Source: Polaribacter sp. ALD11 (GTDB lineage: Bacteria > Bacteroidota > Bacteroidia > Flavobacteriales > Flavobacteriaceae). From it: 64,000 bases of DNA. Both the position numbers and the translations under genes were made by a program. The notes under the pieces were generated by a model. The model saw only the letters and a program-made list of their open reading frames with translations, did not search any database and had not been told where the DNA came from. The stretch covers positions 1,944,001 through 2,008,000 of the forward strand of contig NZ_CP025119.1 of the NCBI RefSeq assembly GCF_002831685.1, written 5' to 3'. Positions 9,090 to 17,379 of this stretch are shown piece after piece; position 1 is the stretch's first letter; each line of letters starts with the position of its first letter.

Positions 9090-9821
9090 TTATTTACGTG
9101 CAGTATAAATTGTTGCAACTCCAAAAGTTACAGGTTTGTGTTCTGTATTGGTAAACCCATTTTTTTGTAAAATATTGTTGAACGCTTCTCCGAAAGGAAA
9201 AGAATTTGCAGATTCAGATAAATATGAATAAGCAACTTTGTCTTTAGAAAATAATTTACCTACAATTGGTAAAAATAAATTTGTGTATAATTTATACCCT
9301 TGTTTAAAAGGGAATTTCACGGGGTTAGAGGTTTCTAAAATAACCAAAACTCCTGTTGGTTTTAAAACTCTGGCAATTTCTTTAATTCCTTTATCTAAAT
9401 TAGCAAAGTTACGCACACCGAAAGACACTGTAATTGCATCAAAAGTATCATCTTCGAAAGGCATATCTTCAGAATCGCCAACAATCATTTCTATTTTATC
9501 AGAAAGATTTGCTTTGGCAATTTTCTGTTTTCCAACGTCTAACATTCCTGCAGAAATATCTAAACCTACAATTCTATCTGGTTTTAAAGCAGCCATCATT
9601 AAAGCTAAATCCCCTGTTCCTGTTGCTATATCTAAAATTTGCTTCGGATTATTCTTTCCTATAATTTCAACTACTTTTTTACGCCATTTCATATCGATTC
9701 CTAAAGAAATTACACGGTTTAATCCGTCATAATTCCCAGAAATGTTATCGAACATCTCTGCTACTTGTTCTTTCTTACCTAAATTAGAATCTTTATATGG
9801 ATTTATTTTTTCTGCTGACAT
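9090..9821 (-). CDS. ubiE: Demethylmenaquinone methyltransferase
   Basis: S-adenosylmethionine-dependent enzyme (243 residues) that methylates demethylmenaquinol in the last step of menaquinone synthesis. The class I methyltransferase motifs are clear: [16 protein letters not shown] (motif I), [38 protein letters not shown] and [13 protein letters not shown], with the UbiE signature [17 protein letters not shown] at the N-terminus. Menaquinone is the likely respiratory quinone feeding alternative complex III encoded at 48.6-57.1 kb. It sits between nfu (3 bp) and porT (2 bp) in one transcript. Confidence 0.95.
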   Translation of the reverse strand: MSAEKINPYKDSNLGKKEQVAEMFDNISGNYDGLNRVISLGIDMKWRKKVVEIIGKNNPKQILDIATGTGDLALMMAALKPDRIVGLDISAGMLDVGKQKIAKANLSDKIEMIVGDSEDMPFEDDTFDAITVSFGVRNFANLDKGIKEIARVLKPTGVLVILETSNPVKFPFKQGYKLYTNLFLPIVGKLFSKDKVAYSYLSESANSFPFGEAFNNILQKNGFTNTEHKPVTFGVATIYTARK

Positions 9822-9824
9822 TTT

Positions 9825-10730
9825 TTACCCATTTATTGCAACCACCTCATTAATCTGATTTGGAAGCATTTCTTTTAATAAATTCTCTATTCCATTTTTT
9901 AAAGTTGCTGTAGAAGAAGGGCAACCACTACATGCACCTTGTAAAATTACACTAACTACCTTATTCTCTTCGTCATAAGAACGAAAAGCAATATTACCAC
10001 CATCTCCAGCAACTGCAGGTTTAATGTATTCATCTAAAATATCTACAATCTGAGCAGCAATTCCTTCTAAAGCTACTACTGGTGTTTCCATTTCATTGTC
10101 TGCGGCAGCAGTTTCTTCTTTTGGTAGTTCTTTTATAATTGTTTTACCATCTGCTAAATACTCTCTAATAAAAGTTCTAACTTCTCCGTACACATCTCCC
10201 CATTCTACCATATCGTATTTGGTAATCGAAATGTAATTATCAGAAATAAAAACTTCTTTTACAAATGGAAAATTAAAGATTGCTTGTGCTAAAGGCGATG
10301 ATGCGTTTGCTTCATCTATATTTTTAAACTCAACATCTGTTTGTGTTAATGCTTTGTTTGTGCCAAACTTCATTACTGCTGGGTTTGGTGTTACTTCTGC
10401 ATACACTTCAATAGCTTCTTTTTTTGATGTTTTTTGTTCGTTTACAACAACATTTCCATCATTTAAATACGCTTCTATCTGCTCTTTTACTTCTTCCTGA
10501 ACGTCGATCCATTCTAGAATATCAAAACGCTGAATCGCTATAAAGTTTGCAGTAATAAATACCTTTTTTACAAATGGTAAATAAAATAATTCTTGCGCTA
10601 AAGGAGAGTTTTTAGCTTCATCTATATTGTTAAACTCATAACTACCTCCATTAATTAAAATAGTGTTACTATTATATTTAATAATGGTATTATTTGTAGT
10701 TTCTTGTATGGTAATTTTAGTATCTGACAT
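9825..10730 (-). CDS. nfu: NifU-type Fe-S scaffold/carrier with two Nfu_N domains
   Basis: Iron-sulfur cluster carrier of 301 residues. Two successive Nfu N-terminal domains are visible (about residues 8-92 and 112-197): each has SPLAQELFYLPFVKKVFI or SPLAQAIFNFPFVKEVFI, then an FIAIQRFD/YISITKYD strand and an acidic helix. The C-terminal NifU domain (about 225-297) holds the cluster-binding CSGC in LQGACSGCPSSTATL. Most Nfu proteins have one Nfu_N domain; the duplication is characteristic of many Bacteroidota, as I recall. It heads the nfu-ubiE-porT run and has its own -7 box. Confidence 0.93.
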   Translation of the reverse strand: MSDTKITIQETTNNTIIKYNSNTILINGGSYEFNNIDEAKNSPLAQELFYLPFVKKVFITANFIAIQRFDILEWIDVQEEVKEQIEAYLNDGNVVVNEQKTSKKEAIEVYAEVTPNPAVMKFGTNKALTQTDVEFKNIDEANASSPLAQAIFNFPFVKEVFISDNYISITKYDMVEWGDVYGEVRTFIREYLADGKTIIKELPKEETAAADNEMETPVVALEGIAAQIVDILDEYIKPAVAGDGGNIAFRSYDEENKVVSVILQGACSGCPSSTATLKNGIENLLKEMLPNQINEVVAING

Positions 10731-10748
10731 GTTCTAAAAATTGAATTG

Positions 10749-10756
10749 CAAAATTA
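10749..10756 (-). promoter_or_regulatory. -7 box of the nfu-ubiE-porT unit
   Basis: TAATTTTG on the minus strand, 18 nt before the nfu ATG, matches TAnnTTTG. Confidence 0.45.
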
Positions 10757-10801
10757 AGGGAAAAAAGATAGATAAGATTATTTTAAAGAGATAAAAACTT
10801 T

Positions 10802-10850
10802 AAGACTCCGCTAGAAATGACATTTTTAATGCCAAATCAAACAGAGTCTT
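10802..10850 (-). terminator. Probable terminator after the OmpP1-like gene
   Basis: On the minus strand AAGACTC and GAGTCTT form the base of a hairpin with inner pairing (GGCATT...AATGTC), followed by a T-run. The text CTCCGCTAGAAATGACA inside it resembles an intergenic sequence often met in flavobacterial genomes, so it may be a repeat-derived terminator. Confidence 0.45.
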
Positions 10851-10870
10851 GCTTTATAAGTATATGTAAT

Positions 10871-12253
10871 CTACAAATTTATGGTCGCTGTAGCTGTAAA
10901 AACTTTATTGTCTATTGTTAAATTCGCTGAGTTTACATTAAAACCAGGATAAAAATTATAAGGTGCCGTTTTATTATTATCACTGTACCCAAAATCTAAC
11001 TTAAAGTTTCCAAAATCATAACCTCCACCAATAGAATAGCCTTCTAAATTATCTGAATCTAATGCTAACTTATCCGGACTTTGTTCAAACTTATAACCAC
11101 CTCTTATGCTAAATCGATCGAAACGCCATTCTGAACCTATATTTAACGAATGTGTGTTTCTTAATTCATCTTGAAAAAAATTGTTTTCATTTGAAAAATC
11201 TGCGTTAGATAATTTCATGTTTTTATAATTTTTGTTGATATAATCAATACTCAACAAACCATTTTTACCAAAAATAAAGGCGGTACTTAATGTTAATTTA
11301 CTTGGTGTTTTAAATCTATATATAAAGCTTTGCGATGGAAAATTTCCATTAGACGTATTATTATAAATAGTTGTATTGTTACTAACTTTAATCTCAGTAT
11401 CTCCTTTAAAGCCGTCATTATCTACAATATTAGATTCCTCTAATAATTCTGTAAACCAAGTTGGTGTTTGGTAAGACAGCCCAAGTCTAAAATTTTGATG
11501 AGCTTTATAAATAAAACCTAGGTTTATAGAAACACCTGCCCCAGATGTAAAGTTTTCTTGATACAGGTTTGCATCTAATGTGTTTCCATCTGAGTCCTTA
11601 TTCAATTCTATTAAACTTGAACGCTGTGTAAAACTTAAATCGTAAAAATTGAAACCAACACCTAAATATAATTTGTCTTTATGAACTGAAGAGAACGCAA
11701 TATTCATTTCACTTATTTCTCCCGCATAGTTGTTAAAAAAACGTTGTTCTTCTGCGATGTCATAGCTTTTAGTTGGTGTATTATTATCTAAAGGAAAATC
11801 TCTAAACGTTGCAATTCCGCTATTTCCTCTAACATCGAAACTATTTGTAAAATCTTTCTTTATTCTATAATTAAAACCGATGGCAAATTTATTCCAATCA
11901 GATTTATAAGCGCTGTCAAAAACTAGAACAGCACCTGCTTGAGATAAATTAAAAAAATTATCTTGATTGTTTCTAGAGGTACCATAATAATTAGACATTA
12001 TCTCTGTGTTTCTAGAACTAAGAGAACCCGCAAAAGAACTATTATTATACACTGCTAAACCTGCGGGGTTTATATTCATTACAGAAACATCTCCACCTAG
12101 AGCACCAAACGCACCACTCATAGAGGTAAATCTGGCAGTTCCGTTAGCATCATCTTGAGAAAACAACAATGCTAAATCTTGGTATCCTAAAGATTGAGAA
12201 TAGGATGTTAGTGTTACTGCGAACAATACCGCTAATGTTACATATTTTTTCAT
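10871..12253 (-). CDS. OmpP1/FadL-family outer-membrane transport protein
   Basis: The 460-residue protein has a signal peptide (MKKYVTLAVLFAVTLTSYSQ) and a FadL-type start, with a TSMSGAFGALGGDVSVMN segment before NPAGLAVY, the conserved hatch motif. A long-chain fatty-acid-type 14-strand barrel follows (FDRFSIRGGYKFEQSP, SIGGGYDFG). FadL proteins pass hydrophobic molecules across the outer membrane; the substrate here is unknown. Related genes are sometimes labelled hemin receptor, without support in the sequence. It lies 29 bp downstream of the Arg/Ser-rich lipoprotein gene and is probably co-transcribed with it. Confidence 0.88.
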   Translation of the reverse strand: MKKYVTLAVLFAVTLTSYSQSLGYQDLALLFSQDDANGTARFTSMSGAFGALGGDVSVMNINPAGLAVYNNSSFAGSLSSRNTEIMSNYYGTSRNNQDNFFNLSQAGAVLVFDSAYKSDWNKFAIGFNYRIKKDFTNSFDVRGNSGIATFRDFPLDNNTPTKSYDIAEEQRFFNNYAGEISEMNIAFSSVHKDKLYLGVGFNFYDLSFTQRSSLIELNKDSDGNTLDANLYQENFTSGAGVSINLGFIYKAHQNFRLGLSYQTPTWFTELLEESNIVDNDGFKGDTEIKVSNNTTIYNNTSNGNFPSQSFIYRFKTPSKLTLSTAFIFGKNGLLSIDYINKNYKNMKLSNADFSNENNFFQDELRNTHSLNIGSEWRFDRFSIRGGYKFEQSPDKLALDSDNLEGYSIGGGYDFGNFKLDFGYSDNNKTAPYNFYPGFNVNSANLTIDNKVFTATATINL

Positions 12254-12282
12254 ATTAATATCTTTTCTAATTTTATAAAACC

Positions 12283-13410
12283 TTAATTATTTCTTCTTCT
12301 AGATGAAGAAGATGAACCTCTATTAGAACTACTTCTTGTTGAAGCTGTACTTCTAGAAGCAGATCTTGTTCTCGAAGGTATATTTGTACTTCTTGAAGTA
12401 TTCGAAGAACTTCTTCTAGGTGTACTTGTGGTAGCAGAACTTCTCGTTCTCGAAGAATTTGAATTTCTATTTACACTACTTACATTATTCCCCCTTCTAG
12501 ATGATGATGAACCTCGTCTTGTACTAGATGAACCACTACTTCTTCTTGTTGATGAACTTCTTGTTGATGAACTTCGTCTTGTATTATTAGAACTTCTAGA
12601 AGTATTAGAAGAACTTCTCCTTGTTGTAGATGTAGCTCTTCTTGTAGGCGTTGTAGTTGTAGCACTTCTTCTTCTAGTTGTAGAAGAACTTGGCCTTGTA
12701 TTGGTAGTTCTTCTTCTTGAAGTAGTTGAAGAATTTCTTGAGTTTACATTACTTCGTCTGTACGTATTATTGTACGTTGTTCTTCTTCCGTAATTGGTGT
12801 TTCTGTAATACCTGTTACTATAGTTGTTATATCTATATGGCGCCCTATAACCGTAATAGGGATTGTACAAACCATTATTCCATCCCCAAGCATAGTTATT
12901 ATGATATGGGTGCCAATAAGGATTGTATCCCCAATTATTATACCCCCATCTATTTCTGTAGCTCCAATTGTTGTAACCATAAGAATCATACCCCCAGTTA
13001 TTATAAGCAGGTCCAAAATTATTCCAATAAGGATCATTTATTAAGTTTATATTTACAACAACATCATTATTAGAATTGCTTCCCCAAGAAGCATTAGTAT
13101 TATAATTTAAATTATCTTCTGTATAAGAATCATCAGGAGAATTGTAAGAATCTACATCTGTAAAAACATCTCCATCATTTAAATTATCAAGACGTTCTAA
13201 TTCGTTTGTAAAATAGTTATTGTTGTAATTTTCATATCCTGCTTCATCTACAACAACAACTTTTCTTTCTCTTTGATTATTAGTATCGTTACCATAAATA
13301 CCATCATCATTATAAGTACTTTGGTAAGTACCACAAGAAGCTAAAAGTAAATTCGCTGTAATAAATAAGATGAATTGGTTTATGTTGCGTTTTTTATATG
13401 ATAGTTTCAT
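12283..13410 (-). CDS. Lipoprotein with Asn/Tyr/Trp-rich middle and Arg/Ser/Thr-rich tail
   Basis: The 375-residue protein has a lipoprotein signal with lipobox LLASC (Cys about residue 26). The first 110 residues are acidic and Asn-rich. Residues 120-210 are dominated by Asn, Tyr, Trp and Gly (NNWGYDSYGYNNW-type repeats). The last 160 residues are almost only Arg, Ser, Thr and Asn (TTRRSSSNTSRSS), so the protein changes from acidic to strongly basic. I see no catalytic motif. Relatives in Flavobacterium have been labelled vitellogenin-like because of the Ser-rich tail, which is a composition artefact. A surface-anchored, disordered or amyloid-like protein is possible. It shares a transcript with the FadL-like gene. 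Confidence 0.8.
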   Translation of the reverse strand: MKLSYKKRNINQFILFITANLLLASCGTYQSTYNDDGIYGNDTNNQRERKVVVVDEAGYENYNNNYFTNELERLDNLNDGDVFTDVDSYNSPDDSYTEDNLNYNTNASWGSNSNNDVVVNINLINDPYWNNFGPAYNNWGYDSYGYNNWSYRNRWGYNNWGYNPYWHPYHNNYAWGWNNGLYNPYYGYRAPYRYNNYSNRYYRNTNYGRRTTYNNTYRRSNVNSRNSSTTSRRRTTNTRPSSSTTRRRSATTTTPTRRATSTTRRSSSNTSRSSNNTRRSSSTRSSSTRRSSGSSSTRRGSSSSRRGNNVSSVNRNSNSSRTRSSATTSTPRRSSSNTSRSTNIPSRTRSASRSTASTRSSSNRGSSSSSRRRNN

Positions 13411-13477
13411 AAGACTTGTTTTTTAGTAAACATTAATTTTGATAAAAAATTGTTACGTAAAAAAATCTAAACTTTAC

Positions 13478-13507
13478 TTGGTCTCTAACCTTTTTATAGT
13501 AATTTTG
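13478..13507 (+). promoter_or_regulatory. Promoter of proS
   Basis: TTG at 13478-13480, a 19-nt spacer and TAATTTTG at 13500-13507 match the Bacteroidota sigma-A consensus. The start would be near 13513, giving a leader of about 77 nt. An inverted repeat (13503-13529) covers the start region. Confidence 0.65.
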
Positions 13508-13589
13508 TATTGTTTTTATAAATACAAAACATTCTTTTAACATAAATTTCACTTTAAAGGTAACAATATTTGTGCCAAACTTATAACAT

Positions 13590-15068
13590 ATGAGTAAACA
13601 TTTAACAAAAAGAGCAGACGATTATTCTAAATGGTATAACGAGTTAGTTGTTAAAGCAGATTTAGCAGAAAACTCTGCCGTAAGAGGTTGTATGGTTATA
13701 AAACCATACGGTTTTGCTATTTGGGAAAAAATGCAAGCAGAATTAGATAGAATGTTTAAAGAAACAGGACATGAGAATGCCTATTTCCCGCTGTTTGTTC
13801 CTAAAAGTTTATTTGAAGCTGAAGAAAAAAATGCAGAAGGTTTTGCTAAAGAATGTGCAGTAGTTACGCATTATAGACTACAAAACGACCCTGATAATCC
13901 CGGGAAATTAAGAGTAGATCCTGATGCTAAATTAGAGGAGGAATTAGTAGTTCGTCCTACTTCGGAAGCAATTATTTGGAGCACCTATAAAGGTTGGATT
14001 CAATCTTACAGAGATTTACCGTTACTAATAAACCAATGGGCAAATGTTGTACGTTGGGAAATGCGAACACGTTTATTTCTAAGAACTGCAGAGTTTTTAT
14101 GGCAAGAAGGCCATACAGCACATGCAACAAAAGCAGAAGCTATAACAGAAGCAAAACAAATGCAAGATGTGTATTCTGTTTTTGCTGAAGAATTCATGGC
14201 AATGCCTGTTGTAAAAGGATCTAAATCTGATAGCGAACGTTTTGCTGGTGCAGAAGACACCTTAACTATTGAAGCTCTAATGCAAGATGGAAAAGCTCTA
14301 CAAGCTGGTACAAGTCATTTTTTAGGTCAGAATTTTGCAAAAGCATTTGATGTTAAATTTACTTCTAAAGAAGGAAAACAAGAATATGTTTGGGCAACCT
14401 CTTGGGGAGTTTCTACACGTTTGATTGGTGGCTTGATAATGACACACTCAGATGATAGTGGTTTAGTTCTTCCTCCTAAACTAGCACCCATTCAAGTTGT
14501 AATTGTGCCGATATATAAAGGTGAAGAGCAATTGGAAGCTATTTCAGAGAAAGTAGCTGTATTTGTAAAAGAATTGCGTAAAAGAGGCGTTTCTGTAAAA
14601 TTTGATGACAGAGACACCTATAGACCAGGAGCAAAATTTGCTGAATATGAATTAAAAGGGGTTCCTGTAAGAATTGCTATTGGAAAGAGAGATTTAGAAA
14701 ATGGTACTGTAGAAGTCGCAAGAAGAGATACTTTTGAAAAACAAACTGTTGCTCAAACCGACGTTGTAGATTTTGTAAGTAACCTTTTAGAAGAAATTCA
14801 AGAGAATTTATTTAAGAAAGCAATAGACTTTAGAAGTGAACACACAACTTCAGTCGATAATTTTGAAGATTTTAAAGCTACAATAAAAAATAAGGGTGGT
14901 TTTGTTTCTGCTCACTGGGACGGAACAGAGGAAACGGAAGATAAGATCAAAGAAATAACCAAAGCTACCATTAGATGCATTCCTAATGACGCTAAAGAAG
15001 AAATTGGGACGTGTGTTTTTAGTGGAAAACCGTCTTATAAAAGGGTGCTTTTTGCAAAAGCATATTAA
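13590..15068 (+). CDS. proS: Prolyl-tRNA synthetase (archaeal/eukaryotic-like class)
   Basis: The 492-residue class II synthetase attaches proline to tRNA-Pro. Motif 2 region ([28 protein letters not shown]) and motif 3 ([22 protein letters not shown]) are clear, followed by the anticodon-binding domain (about residues 300-400) and a C-terminal extension ending in ...LFAKAY with [14 protein letters not shown] zinc-type sequence largely reduced. The short form without the editing insertion is the archaeal/eukaryotic-like ProRS group usual in Bacteroidota. It is monocistronic, with a promoter 82 nt upstream, and is followed by tRNA-Glu under a separate promoter. Confidence 0.95.
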   Translation: MSKHLTKRADDYSKWYNELVVKADLAENSAVRGCMVIKPYGFAIWEKMQAELDRMFKETGHENAYFPLFVPKSLFEAEEKNAEGFAKECAVVTHYRLQNDPDNPGKLRVDPDAKLEEELVVRPTSEAIIWSTYKGWIQSYRDLPLLINQWANVVRWEMRTRLFLRTAEFLWQEGHTAHATKAEAITEAKQMQDVYSVFAEEFMAMPVVKGSKSDSERFAGAEDTLTIEALMQDGKALQAGTSHFLGQNFAKAFDVKFTSKEGKQEYVWATSWGVSTRLIGGLIMTHSDDSGLVLPPKLAPIQVVIVPIYKGEEQLEAISEKVAVFVKELRKRGVSVKFDDRDTYRPGAKFAEYELKGVPVRIAIGKRDLENGTVEVARRDTFEKQTVAQTDVVDFVSNLLEEIQENLFKKAIDFRSEHTTSVDNFEDFKATIKNKGGFVSAHWDGTEETEDKIKEITKATIRCIPNDAKEEIGTCVFSGKPSYKRVLFAKAY

Positions 15069-15103
15069 ATTTAAAAAAAAATGCATTTTTTTTTGAAAAA
15101 CAA

Positions 15104-15133
15104 TTGCACAAGTCAAAAAACGTTGTATATTTG
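15104..15133 (+). promoter_or_regulatory. Strong promoter of tRNA-Glu and rpsT
   Basis: TTG at 15104-15106, exactly 19 nt, then TATATTTG at 15126-15133 followed by CACC. This is a near-perfect Bacteroidota promoter, 40 nt before the tRNA. Confidence 0.85.
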
Positions 15134-15173
15134 CACCCGCAATCAGGAACAACTAACAAAGATTGATTGTTAT

Positions 15174-15245
15174 GGTCCGTTCGTCTAGGGGTTAGGACGC
15201 ATGGTTTTCATCCATGTAACACGGGTTCGATTCCCGTACGGACTA
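15174..15245 (+). tRNA. tRNA-Glu (anticodon TTC)
   Basis: Complete cloverleaf of 72 nt: acceptor GGTCCGT / ACGGACT, D arm GTC...GAC, anticodon stem CATGG / CCATG with loop TTTTCAT (anticodon TTC), T arm ACGGG-TTCGATT-CCCGT, discriminator A. CCA is not encoded. It lies 33 nt before rpsT and probably shares its promoter. Confidence 0.97.
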
Positions 15246-15278
15246 CAAGTTTTAATATAAAAAAACGATTAAGAAATT

Positions 15279-15530
15279 ATGGCAAATCACAAGTCAGCAT
15301 TAAAGAGAATTAGAAGTAACGAAGCTAAAAGATTACGTAACAAATACCAGCACAAGACAACAAGGAATGCTGTAAGAGATTTACGTACATTTGAAGACAA
15401 GAAAGAAGCAGAAGGTAAATTAAATACTGTGCTATCTATGTTAGATAAACTAGCTAAGAACAACATTATTCATAAGAATAAAGCTGCTAACTTAAAATCT
15501 AAATTAACAAAGCACGTAGCTGCATTGTAA
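15279..15530 (+). CDS. rpsT: 30S ribosomal protein S20
   Basis: The 83-residue basic protein is a primary 16S rRNA binder in the small subunit. The family start MANHKSALKRIRSNEAKRLR and the KNIIHKNKAANLKSKLTKHV C-terminus are typical, and the length is normal. It follows tRNA-Glu closely with no promoter between them, so tRNA and mRNA are probably cut from one transcript. A strong terminator follows 25 nt after the stop. Confidence 0.97.
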   Translation: MANHKSALKRIRSNEAKRLRNKYQHKTTRNAVRDLRTFEDKKEAEGKLNTVLSMLDKLAKNNIIHKNKAANLKSKLTKHVAAL

Positions 15531-15554
15531 GATTTTAACTCTTAACAAAAATTT

Positions 15555-15586
15555 AAAACTCTGAATATATATTCAGAGTTTTTTTA
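15555..15586 (+). terminator. Terminator of tRNA-Glu-rpsT
   Basis: AAACTCTGAAT / ATTCAGAGTTT stem with an ATAT loop, followed by seven T. Confidence 0.9.
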
Positions 15587-15589
15587 TGC

Positions 15590-16098
15590 TTCAAATTTAA
15601 ATGATAGCTGATTTTTAAAATCTGGAATTATTAAAGATCAAGTCCAAAGTATGTTAGATTTAATAATTACACTTAAAAAATTAAAGAATCTAAATAATGC
15701 TAGTACAATACTTCTGACGTTAGTTACTTAAGAGACACTTATCATTTCATTGAGCCCAAGATAACTATACTGATCAGAACTCTATTACCAAAGCAGTTGT
15801 ATGTGTTTTTAACTATTTGGGAACAACTTGTTAGAACATAACTAAACCTCAATATTTCGCTTATTTTCCTACTTGAAACACTTTTACAACTTGTTAAGCC
15901 TTTGCTTTATCTTTCAATAATATTTTATTCATTATAAATTTTAATATCATTTATATACTTTTTCTATATCAGCATATATTTTAAATCAATACAAGAAGTA
16001 ATGTAATTTATGAAATATAAAAGGGTCTAAGCATAGAAATAAGACTTGTAGGTCCTCTCTAAATTATGCTTTAAAGACATCTATTATTACTTTAAAAT
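15590..16098. other. Gene-free stretch between rpsT and rodA
   Basis: About 510 bases without a supported gene. Short open fragments occur (for example SGIIKDQVQSMLDLIITLK near 15617-15680 on the plus strand), but none has a good start, and stops fall within 40 codons. It could be remains of a lost gene. At 16025-16078 an imperfect hairpin (GTCT-AAGCATA / TATGCTT-AGAC) lies just downstream of rodA on the minus strand and may end that operon, although it lacks a clean T-run. Confidence 0.5.
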
Positions 16099-17379
16099 TT
16101 ACCAATCATAATTTTTATGAGCATCTAATCGAATAAAAATAAAGAGTAAAATGGTAAAGCCCCAAAGAGAAGACCCTCCATAACTAAAGAAAGGTAGCGG
16201 AATTCCTACAGTTGGTAACAAACCTATAACCATCCCTACGTTTACAACTACATGGAAAAACAGAATTGAAGCCAAACTATACCCATAAATCCTTCCGAAT
16301 TTATTTGCGTGTGTTTCCGCTAAATAGATAACTCTATACATCATCAACATAAAGAGAATAATAACCAAAGAACTTCCAAAGAAACCCCATTCTTCACCAA
16401 TAACACTAAAAATATAATCTGTGTGTTGCTCAGGTACAAAATCTCCTTGCGTTAAATCTCCTTTTAAAAACCCTTTTCCACTTAAACCGCCAGAACTAAT
16501 TGTTAATTCAGATTGATGTGAATTGTAACCAATTCCTTGATTGTCTTTTTTCAAACCTAGAAGAACTTCAAAACGATCTCTATGGTGTTGCTTAAAAACA
16601 TTATTATAAGCAAAACCTGTTCCTAATATAAAAATAGCTACAATAGCATAAACAGCTATAATTTTATGCCAATTAAAACGAATAAAGTGTTTTCCTCCTT
16701 TGTATGTAATATATATAGTAAAAATAGTAATCAATAAAAATAAACTTACCAATACCCAAGAGGTACCAAATAAGATAGTAAGTACAAATAATACAATAAC
16801 CAAAGTACCTAAGGTAATATAGTTTAAAGTTAAACCCTCTCTATGCAACACAAAGAAAAAAGCTAAATAAATAAGTGCAGAACCAACATCTGGCTGCATG
16901 GTTATTAAGAAGGCCGGTGTAAAAATAATTACAAAAGCTTTAATTTGATTTTTAATTAATTTAAAATTATACTGTCTATCACTTAATAGTTTTGCAACTG
17001 CTAATGCTGTAAAAGCTTTTACAAACTCTGAAGGCTGCAAACCCAACACACCAAAATTGTACCAGGAAGTAGCACCGTTAATTGTCTTACCAAAAACAAA
17101 CAAGCCTACAAGTGATACTAATGAAATGATGTAAAGTACACTCGAAAACTTCTCGTAAAATTTAGAATTAAAAAATAGAATAATTATAATTAATGGTATT
17201 GTTAAGCAAATAAAGATAAGTTGTTTTCCGTATTTAGTTGAAAAACTTAGTAATTCAATATCTTCATTTGTTTTTGAAGCCGAATAGATATTCAACCAGC
17301 CAAAACAAACTAAAATGGTAAACAAAATTACCAGAAGCCAATCGATTCCTGCAAAAATGTTATTCTGTTCCTGACGCAA
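16099..17379 (-). CDS. rodA: SEDS peptidoglycan glycosyltransferase RodA
   Basis: The 426-residue polytopic membrane protein (about ten helices) polymerises lipid II into glycan strands during cell elongation, together with PBP2. SEDS signatures are present: GLQPSEFVKAF, the catalytic-Asp segment MQPDVGSALIY, FVPEQHTDYIFSVIGEEWGF and PTVGIPLPFFSYGGSS. It is the last gene of the mre cluster and overlaps mrdA by 20 nt, which suggests translational coupling of the two partner proteins. Confidence 0.96.
   Translation of the reverse strand: MRQEQNNIFAGIDWLLVILFTILVCFGWLNIYSASKTNEDIELLSFSTKYGKQLIFICLTIPLIIIILFFNSKFYEKFSSVLYIISLVSLVGLFVFGKTINGATSWYNFGVLGLQPSEFVKAFTALAVAKLLSDRQYNFKLIKNQIKAFVIIFTPAFLITMQPDVGSALIYLAFFFVLHREGLTLNYITLGTLVIVLFVLTILFGTSWVLVSLFLLITIFTIYITYKGGKHFIRFNWHKIIAVYAIVAIFILGTGFAYNNVFKQHHRDRFEVLLGLKKDNQGIGYNSHQSELTISSGGLSGKGFLKGDLTQGDFVPEQHTDYIFSVIGEEWGFFGSSLVIILFMLMMYRVIYLAETHANKFGRIYGYSLASILFFHVVVNVGMVIGLLPTVGIPLPFFSYGGSSLWGFTILLFIFIRLDAHKNYDW

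Noticed and set aside
9238..9732. 164-codon plus-strand frame opposite ubiE
   Set aside because: It mirrors the conserved ubiE coding sequence and shows no family-like sequence.
12500..12720. Tandem repeat or CRISPR-like array
   Set aside because: The repetitive text is coding for Arg/Ser/Thr runs in frame; there is no fixed repeat and spacer structure.
12428..13073. Long open frames on the opposite strand and in other frames of the Arg/Ser-rich lipoprotein gene
   Set aside because: They come from the repetitive codons of the lipoprotein and consist of Leu/Val/Glu or Ile/Gly/Thr low-complexity sequence without a promoter.
15617..15730. Possible gene remnant with SGIIKDQVQSMLDLIITLK
   Set aside because: No start codon in frame before the fragment, early stops and no family match that I know.
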